From: Bidens hawaiensis
Lineage: Eukaryota > Streptophyta > Magnoliopsida > Asterales > Asteraceae
Assembly (NCBI GenBank): GCA_021521415.1
Contig: JAIQDT010000169.1
Location: 1-64,000, forward strand
DNA length: 64,000 nt
Direction of reading: 5' to 3'
Shown here: in pieces, positions 57,316 through 64,000 of the stretch
Layout of the letters: every line of letters starts with the position of its first letter
Position numbering within the stretch: position 1 is the stretch's first letter
Position numbers and translations under genes: made by a program
The notes under the pieces: generated by a model
The model's database searches: none
What the model was told of the DNA's origin: nothing
What the model saw: the letters and a program-made list of their open reading frames with translations, nothing else

Positions 57316-59445
57316 ATGGCTGATAACATGGAACAAGATCCGCCTGCTGCTCCACAAGAACAGCAAGAACAACAAGAACAACAAGTACAAGAGGAAGTGC
57401 TCTTGCTTCCATATGACAAGAAACACAACATCTGTGCTTATATTGATCCAAATGTTGCTGATGAAGTTCTTTTTGGTCCTATGTTAGCCTTCTTACGACG
57501 ATCAGTGATCCACTATGCCATAACTGCTCGACCCACTGTTTCTCTGAGCATTATTAGGCAGTTCTGGAATACTGCGGAGTTTGTTGAAGCAGAAAACCAC
57601 ATTCGAGCCACAATCAATCAAACTCCTATCACAGTGGATGTTGAAGTGATTAGACGTGTACTACGTTTTGGTGACAATGTCGATAACCCATGCGAGTTTG
57701 ACAGGAAATTAATAAAGGGTTTGTTTCGACGTGTACGTTATGGTGGTGTTCTCGAATACTCTCAGTATAACAAGAATGGACTGTGCCCACCCTACAAGTA
57801 TTTATTACATGTACTGATACATTGTTTGGGAGGTCGTAAATGGGGTTTCGATGAATGCCGAATCATGCTGCAATCGGCTTTTGTGGCACTCATCCTAAAC
57901 AAACTGTTTAACTTTTCAGAAATGGTGTTTTATCATTTCAAGGAGCTAGTTTAACAAACGGTTCGGAAGAAGAAGTTCTTAATGTATCCACGATTTCTTC
58001 AGCTGATTATCAACGATTTGATACCCAACCTGGTTATCGATCGAACTTTGGTGAATGATGTGCTTTCCTTAGAACACATGAAGGCTGATACTGTGCGTAG
58101 AATGACGATTTATCGTAAAGAAAGGCCGCAGGATAAACATATGATTGGTCATATTATTAATCCTGATTATGTATGTCCTCCAGAGGATCGCTGGATCCAT
58201 GATGGCTCGGACTCTGAGCGTGAGGGAGGAGAAGGTGGGAACGACGGAGATGATGATGGTAATGATGGTGACGAGGGTGGTAATGGTGATGCAGCTCTTA
58301 GAGAGCAACAGGCTGCAGTTGAAGCTGCGTTGGCTGCTACTATTGCAGCTCAACGTGAACGTAAACGTAAGGGTAAAGCACCGGCTTCTGAAGGCTCAGC
58401 AAAAAGACGTGTATCAGCTGGAGATGGAGTCTCTTTTGGTGTTCAACCGTCTCGTCCTGCAACTCCTCAACGCCCGGCAATGCCAATTACTACTAGCACT
58501 CCGGAGATGACTTTGACGATGACGATGGAACCAAATGAGCAGTTGGGTATGATTCCACAATCGGCCTTAACTGAAATACCATTGCCTTCTGCTACACTTT
58601 CTACTGTTCCTCCAACACCGTCTATGAGGCCTCCTCCACCTAGTGATATCTCATTTATGAGAAATACAAGGCCTCAAGGACCAATCCAGCCTGTTCATCC
58701 ATCTTTGTATGCTATGCCACCGAATCGTCAGACAGATATGCTTTTGAATCTATTACATTTGTATGAAAATCAAAGGTCTGCTGACCGTATGAATCAAGAA
58801 CGCTTGATGGAGAACCAGAAGAAGCTAATCAGTTATGTTTCTTTCTGTCAAAAAGAAACAAAAGCCCTACGTGAGATTGTTGAGTCTTAGGGGGTGAAGC
58901 TTAAAGAACAAGAGGACCTGATCTTGTAATTAACTTGCAAAGATGATGCTTTAAAGAAGATCAAGAATGATGAGGAAGATCCTGATGAGTCTGGTGCTGG
59001 CGGTGAGCCTAAACAAACTCAAGACCCAGCTTCTGGTGTGGGTACGAGTTCTGTTGGTGATTCGAACAAGCAGGTTAATGTTTATCATGATTATACGGCT
59101 GCCAAACCAATTGAAATGATCGAGGCCAATACTATTATTTTTATTGTTGGTGAGGGGATGGTTAGAAGCATGGTGAATGCCGATGAGATAGATGTGGGGC
59201 ATTTTGTTGATAAGTCGCTGACACGAGAGCAGATTGCGATCTTGCTTGGTCTGAATGAAGACGAAATGACCATGTTAGAGACTGAGCCTAATGCTGAGGT
59301 AATTAACGATGACGAGATCTTAAATGATCCTACTGTGGAGATGAGGACGGATTTTATTTATAAGAACGAGGAGGTTGAAGTGGAAGATGTGACTGCTGAG
59401 GATTACCCTGATCTGTTTCAATACACCAATGTTGATCAGGGTGCT
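57316..59445 (+). pseudogene. Extra ORF of element D, truncated by element G
   Basis: One frame runs from ATG 57316 to the junction with G (710 codons) with TAA 57952, TAG 58888 and TAA 58927 (codons 213, 525, 538) and no frameshift. It has a Gln-rich start, an N-terminal domain (MLAFLRRSVIHYAITARPTV, IIRQFWNTAEFV, YKYLLHVLIHCLGGRKWG, LNKLFNFSEMVFYHF, FLMYPRFLQLIINDLIPN), an acidic Gly/Asp-rich stretch, the basic KRKGKAPASEGSAKRRV, a Pro-rich part, and the start of the C-terminal section (NKQVNVYHDYTAAKPIEMIE, MRTDFIYKNEEVEVEDVTAE). The final C-terminal domain is lost. It matches F and E in order of motifs. The apparent stop at 59521 is in G's LTR. Confidence 0.8.
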
Positions 59446-61971
59446 TGTGACACTCATCAATTTCAGGTTAACTCCGATAATTCAAACTCCGTCAATTCAA
59501 ACTTAAGATCACTTGATCTATAACGCACATATCATTACATTTAAACTAGGGTTTAAATGACGCTTGACAATCACTACATATGTAGTCTTTCGGGATTGAA
59601 CCGAAACGCAAACGAGTTGACGCAAACCATTGGTGAACAAACGAAAAACATCCAAACAATAATTATTTGATAATTATGTGGTAGGCTTATGTGCTATTTG
59701 ATAATATTGTATAGAACATTAACTCAAGATGCAAACAAGTTACTTTATGCTAGAAAAGTAATAATTAAAAGTTGAGGGGCCTTTGTGTAACATATTATTA
59801 TTTAATAATAACAAAACCCTAACCTCTTCCTCCCTCTCCCAAACCCGATCGGCCCCTTCCCCTTTGCTCCCTTTGGCTGCCGTCACATTACACACACATA
59901 CACACAAGGATTTTCAAGTTTTGTTGAAGAATTAAGGTGCTAGGAAGGTATAAACAACTATTCTATGCATTCTATATGTTTAATTTTGATTTTGAATGGG
60001 TTAATCCAAAACCCTAAGTCACGAAATTGATGAGTAAGATGAACTAGGGTTTGATTATATGCTTGATGATGATTTGCTAATGAAATTGATAACTAGTTGT
60101 GTTATTGTTGTTGTTAATCATTGTTCGTTGATTTTAAAATTTCAAGAAAAACCCTAACTATGTATGTAATGTGAGATTGATATGCCTGGTTGGTAAATAT
60201 TGTGTCTAGAGTGTTATATGCATGAATTATGGTTCATAGATTGTTGTTATGTTGAGTTTTGATGTAAACTGGTACTGGACAGATTGTTAAGTTTATGTTT
60301 AGACGACTGTAACTGAATGTTAATTTGGTAATTGATCAAAATTATTAACACTACAGTGTACTAGGTTGAGTCTAGTTTCTATAAAGTCCAAGTTTGTAAT
60401 TTTTGGACGGGTAAAGGTTAACTTTTATTATTTTACAAAACTGAAGTGCAAGTCCAAATTGTGAGACCTGCTGTTAGGTTGTTTTGTAATTATCATATCT
60501 CATGAACTACAAGACTAAATGGGTTGGTTCCACTTCTGGAAGTTAACATGTTGAGTTAAGAACCTAAAACAATTGGTCTTGGATTAATTGGATATTTCAT
60601 TTAACGGGAATAACAAATAACATTCTGTTGCGCATGATTTTGACTGCTGTGAGTTTACTGTAATGTTTTGATCATTGTGAGAAATCTATGTGGAATAAAA
60701 ATACAATAAAAATAGTTCTGGAAACCTATCTCATGTGTGCTTTTGTGACGATTTTTGGTGAATTAGTTGATATGTTATGATCTGTTGAATAGAGTAATCT
60801 TTCAAGTAGAATTCTGTCTTGATGAAACTAGCTGCTGAACTATGAGAAAATACATGAAACGTGCTGGTTGTTAGATAATTGCTATGTTTTTGACCAAATT
60901 TCCCTTGTGGGGAATAATTGCTAGTAATGTACAATACTAATACTTGACACATAAATAGTTGTTCATACATGTAACGTATCACCAATGTGTTTGTTGAGTC
61001 ACACACAATTCACAAACGAAACACGAAACGTATCTTATGCATAGGTACTATGTGCCGAGTCTAGAGACTCAATAATAGTTCCAACACTTACAAAATCTCA
61101 TTCTTGTTTTAGAACGCTAGTGAGGATTTTCTGTGACGCGCATCTCTTGGTTGACTTGTTTTTGAGTTCTTCGCAAACAGTGAGTTTCACGTTCCCCTTT
61201 TACTCTTTCAAACGCTTTTACTTGGGGGAGAATACATACTCCAAAACGCTTTAGATTTTGTTATTAGTTATATATCACTTGTAAGGCTAAGTGATAAACG
61301 AACCAACTAAAGTCCTTCATAACATCGAACCGTTTAGTATTTGTATAATAGCGAGTCACTGTTGAGTAGTACTACTGGGTTTGACAAACCCCACCCAACT
61401 CTAAACTCGACTGGAGGTCGAGTGGGTGTAATCTTTGCTAACACATTACCATGGTCGTGGTTGACATGGTGGCAAGGCATATGATAAACAGTCAGCTTCG
61501 GTGTCGAACACTTAGTAATACTTGTTTTATAGGCTAGCTACCTATTGATATATAATTGACTTAACACTATCTGGTAACGCAAAACGCAAACGCAAACGCA
61601 AAACGTAAACTCAAACGCAAACACTTTATTTATATAAACCTGTGAACTCACCAACCCTGTGTTGACACTTTTAGTATGTTATTCTCAGGTAGCCGAGGCG
61701 GGCGCGCGGTATAGGAACATGCATTCGCTAAACACCATCGCTTTGAAAACTTCTTTTAATTTTTATCTTAATAACTTGGGTTTTTAAGTCATCCTGTGTG
61801 GCGCAAACGTTTTGGTTTACAATTTACGCTTCCGCATTTTTATTTAAGACTTAATGTCTTGTTGGGTTGAAAACTTTAAACATGGTGTTTGATTATAACT
61901 AATGATTCCGATCCTGTTAGTTCACACCCTCTGATGGTAAAACTCCGTTAGCGGATTTTGAGGGTGTGACA
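59446..61971 (+). repeat. Element G 5' LTR (2526 bp)
   Basis: Starts TGTGACACTCATC and ends GGGTGTGACA, followed by a primer site. A C/T-rich stretch CCTCTTCCTCCCTCTCCC lies near 59823, and a short ACGCAAA repeat at 61576-61622. Otherwise AT-rich with no gene. Confidence 0.88.
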
Positions 61972-61974
61972 GAT

Positions 61975-61987
61975 TCGTATCAGAGCC
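61975..61987 (+). other. Primer binding site of element G
   Basis: TCGTATCAGAGCC, one mismatch from the tRNA-Met-type TGGTATCAGAGCC. Confidence 0.8.
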
Positions 61988-62185
61988 ATTGGTTATAACG
62001 AACTAGAATTACATGCATACTAGACTATAACCGCAACGACCCATTAGTTATAATTTCTACGCACTGCATATATATTTTATATAGTATTTCGTTATCTATA
62101 TCTCTTTACCTCATTCACTCATACGCGCGCATACACGACTTATCCTGTAAGGATATCGACGCCACCATTATCATCATCCGACCAG

Positions 62186-62815
62186 ATGACTCATGCTCAT
62201 GGAAAGGAACCGCAGCTACCTACCTCATCGCCACCCCGAGTAGTCCCGGAACTAGAAGCCCCTGCATCGAAGAGACATCGCCCATCTGGAGACGTGTACG
62301 AGGACAACGGTAACTGGAGTTGGTACACGAGTCTAGTCGAGCGGATCGTTTACTGTGTGCAAGTTCCACCGCTACCTCTCCCAGGTTGTCCTACATCTTT
62401 CAAAACGCTACCACCCCTGACACTCCCGATGGAGCGCGCTTTCGCAGTCCTCGTTTCTTGTTTAGAGCGTGAGGTTGACATTATGCACTCGACTAGAGCA
62501 AACGTGAGAGAATTGAAAGAGAATGGAATCGATGTCCGAGAGAGAATTTCCTTCCTGACCGAAGCCATGAAGGAAGTTCAGGATGCTCATGTTCAGCAAA
62601 TGGAGATAATGAACAAAATGCAAGCAGAGATGATAGATTTGCGTGACCAAATTTTTAGTGCAAGAGCCCTTGCATCGACAGCTCTAGCCCGATGCGACAC
62701 ACTAGGGGAGCAGATTGCCCCGGATGCAGAAGAACCTGAGGAAGAACCCGAGGAAGATACTGAGGAGGATGCACACTCGGACGTGTTCTCAGGCATCGAC
62801 ATCTCAGGATGATAA
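62186..62815 (+). CDS. Pre-gag ORF of element G
   Basis: An intact 208-codon frame lies between the primer site and gag. The N-terminus is Pro-rich (LPTSSPPRVVPELEAP), a central NWSWYTSLVERIVYCVQVP follows, then a probable coiled coil (about residues 95-170: EREVDIMHSTRANVRELKEN, QQMEIMNKMQAEMIDLRDQI) and a strongly acidic tail (EEPEEEPEEDTEEDAHSD). I know no domain for it. It has the same position and the same acidic character as the 12993-14180 frame of element B, though I see no clear sequence similarity. It could be a gag accessory protein. The gag start at 62823 lies just downstream in the same frame as this frame's +0 register, after its stop. Confidence 0.6.
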
Positions 62816-62822
62816 CACCTAG

Positions 62823-63980
62823 ATGTCTGGAAGAAACGCTGGTCATGGTCGCGGTAACATTAACCTAACCGCAGCAGAACTGCAAACCCTACTGAATGAC
62901 CGTGCGGCGGCAGCTCTCGCGGCGCACGTTTAGAATAAAGCCAGAGGTCAAGCCAGAGTCTGTACTTTCAAGAACTACCTGGATTGCAAGCCCAATTCGT
63001 TTAAGGGCACTGAGGGAGCCATAGGTTTCCTGCGTTGGGCTGAGAAGGCGGTATCAGCTTTCGAGATGTGTAACTGTCCACCCGCCAGTAGGGTCAAATT
63101 TGCTGCTGGAACACTGGAAGATTCTGCTCTCACTTGGTGTAACTCCAATGTGAAAATTCTTGGGTTGGAATTGGCGAACGCTATGAACTGGGAAGAGTTC
63201 AAGAATATGATGCGGGAAGAGTATTGTCCTAGAGAAGAAATCGCGAAGTTGGAATCTGAGTTTTGGTCGTTGAAAATGGTGGGTTCCGAGATTGAAGCCT
63301 ACACCACCCGTTCCCACGAGCTAGCAGTGATGTGTCCACGGATGGTAGACCCGTCGAGTAAGAGAATCGAGATGTATATCGATGGGCTGGTACCACAAAT
63401 TCAGGGTATGGTGACGTCTTCCAAACCGGCTACAATTCAACACACGATCCGGTTAGCTCACAAACTGACGGATCAGGCAGTGACACAAGGTGTGTTACCA
63501 CCTAGAGGTTCAACCTCTAAAACCCGTGACAACTTAAGCACTGACAACAACAACAACCCGAGCAATGGAAAGAGGAAATTCGACAACACCAGGTCCTCAT
63601 CATCGAACCCCTCACAACAACAACACTCCGTAAGCCCGAACTCACTCGAAGCTTCAATAATCAGGGTTCCAACAATAACAACAACGGTGGCGGACAGGGT
63701 TCGAGTGGCTATGCTGGGAAATACCCGAAATGCAACAAGTGCAACTATCACCATGCTGAATCATGCGACCGTATCAAGTGTCTGAGATGCAGAAAAATGG
63801 GTCATCAGGCCAAGGAATGTAGGGGAGGCCTAGCGGCAAAGGGTGCTCCTAAACAGCCTACGGTGACTAAAGGGTGTTTCGAGTGTGTTTAAGAGGGTCA
63901 TTTCAGGAAGGATTGCCCCAAACTAAAGCAGAATGAGAACAATGGAGGCAGCAGCAGTGGCGGAAGCAGTGGTAAAGGTA
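62823..63980 (+). pseudogene. Element G gag
   Basis: ATG 62823 (MSGRNAGHGRGNINLTAAEL) runs to an in-frame TAG at 62931-62933 and then continues FKNYLDCKPNSFKGTEGAIG, LEDSALTWCNSNVK, NWEEFKNMMREEYCPREEIA, YIDGLVPQIQGMVTSSKPAT. A frameshift near 63600-63660 is followed in another frame by a Gly/Asn-rich stretch and zinc knuckles CLRCRKMGHQAKEC and a third one (CFECV..EGHFRKDC) interrupted by TAA at 63890-63892. Protease would follow outside the window. Confidence 0.85.
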
Positions 63981-64000
63981 GAGCTTTCGTCATTGGGTTG

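Larger units (their letters stand above)
45453..59445 (+). mobile_element. Element D, 3' part
   Basis: Begins with the second GATAA and continues the gag frame broken at 26794. Contains the end of gag, protease, integrase, RT, RNase H, 3' non-coding DNA with insertion I (and H inside it), and the extra ORF, which element G truncates at 59445. The 3' LTR of D must be to the right of G, outside the window. Confidence 0.88.
59446..64000 (+). mobile_element. Element G: Ty3/gypsy element, 5' part
   Basis: 5' LTR, primer site, pre-gag ORF and gag are in the window; pol is beyond the right edge. It inserted into the extra ORF of D after GTGCT (59441-59445). The gag type and LTR length are like chromovirus (Tekay-like) elements. 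Confidence 0.85.

Noticed and set aside
58888..58890. Programmed stop readthrough as the default explanation
   Set aside because: E has CAG at the same place and other nonsense codons occur nearby, so ordinary C to T decay is simpler; kept only as a finding to test.

Overview
This window is plant nuclear DNA made almost wholly of nested LTR retrotransposons. I see no host gene, rRNA, tRNA or CRISPR array. Pol and gag sequences of the Ty3/gypsy chromovirus (Tekay-like), Athila and Ty1/copia SIRE-like lineages, tRNA-Met-type primer sites and long AT-rich LTRs point to a eudicot. The protein style resembles Asteraceae elements I recall, but that is memory, not a search.

Layout. Element A (+, gypsy chromovirus, truncated by the left edge) ends with its 3' LTR at 5159. 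Element C (-, Athila-like) is the oldest host: it runs from 22924 down to 21031 (gag, protease), is split by element B, and resumes from 10757 down to 5160 (RT, RNase H, integrase, a spacer that looks like an intron, and a 3' ORF). Element B (+, gypsy chromovirus, 10763-21025) is complete, with two LTRs and an AATAG target duplication. Element D (+, copia SIRE-like) starts at 22925. It is split by element E (-, copia SIRE-like, 26795-45452, duplication GATAA), which is itself split by element F (+, 36498-42830, duplication A/GCAAA). D resumes at 45453. An LTR-like insertion I (50192 to about 54790) sits in its 3' region, and the small non-coding element H (-, 51329-53650, duplication ATGAT) lies inside I. 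D is finally cut at 59445 by element G (+, gypsy, 59446 to beyond the window).

The most interesting content is not the pol genes. (1) D, E and F carry a large extra ORF downstream of RNase H, or in F as the only coding content. It has an N-terminal domain, a linker and a C-terminal domain. In F it spans about 983 codons in one frame with four nonsense codons and no frameshift. (2) LTRs of D, E and F carry tandem hairpins whose stems differ between copies but remain self-complementary, while the loop (GGATGT and slight variants) is constant. They sit just upstream of the TATA box. (3) The LTR of A has an independent array of tandem hairpins with constant loop GTGNTCGA and changing stems, plus a second hairpin family whose conserved loop contains a TATA-like string. 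(4) Leaders and extra-ORF upstream regions are filled with family-specific short words (TTCGYTA in D/E, GCGAAGTT in F/H). (5) In C, D and F a splice-acceptor-like AG lies one to four bases before the ATG of the extra ORF, and candidate donors or internal TATA boxes lie upstream, so subgenomic expression is a testable idea.

All elements are decayed to some degree. E is the best preserved copia copy and its LTRs are nearly identical by eye. B and C are heavily interrupted.
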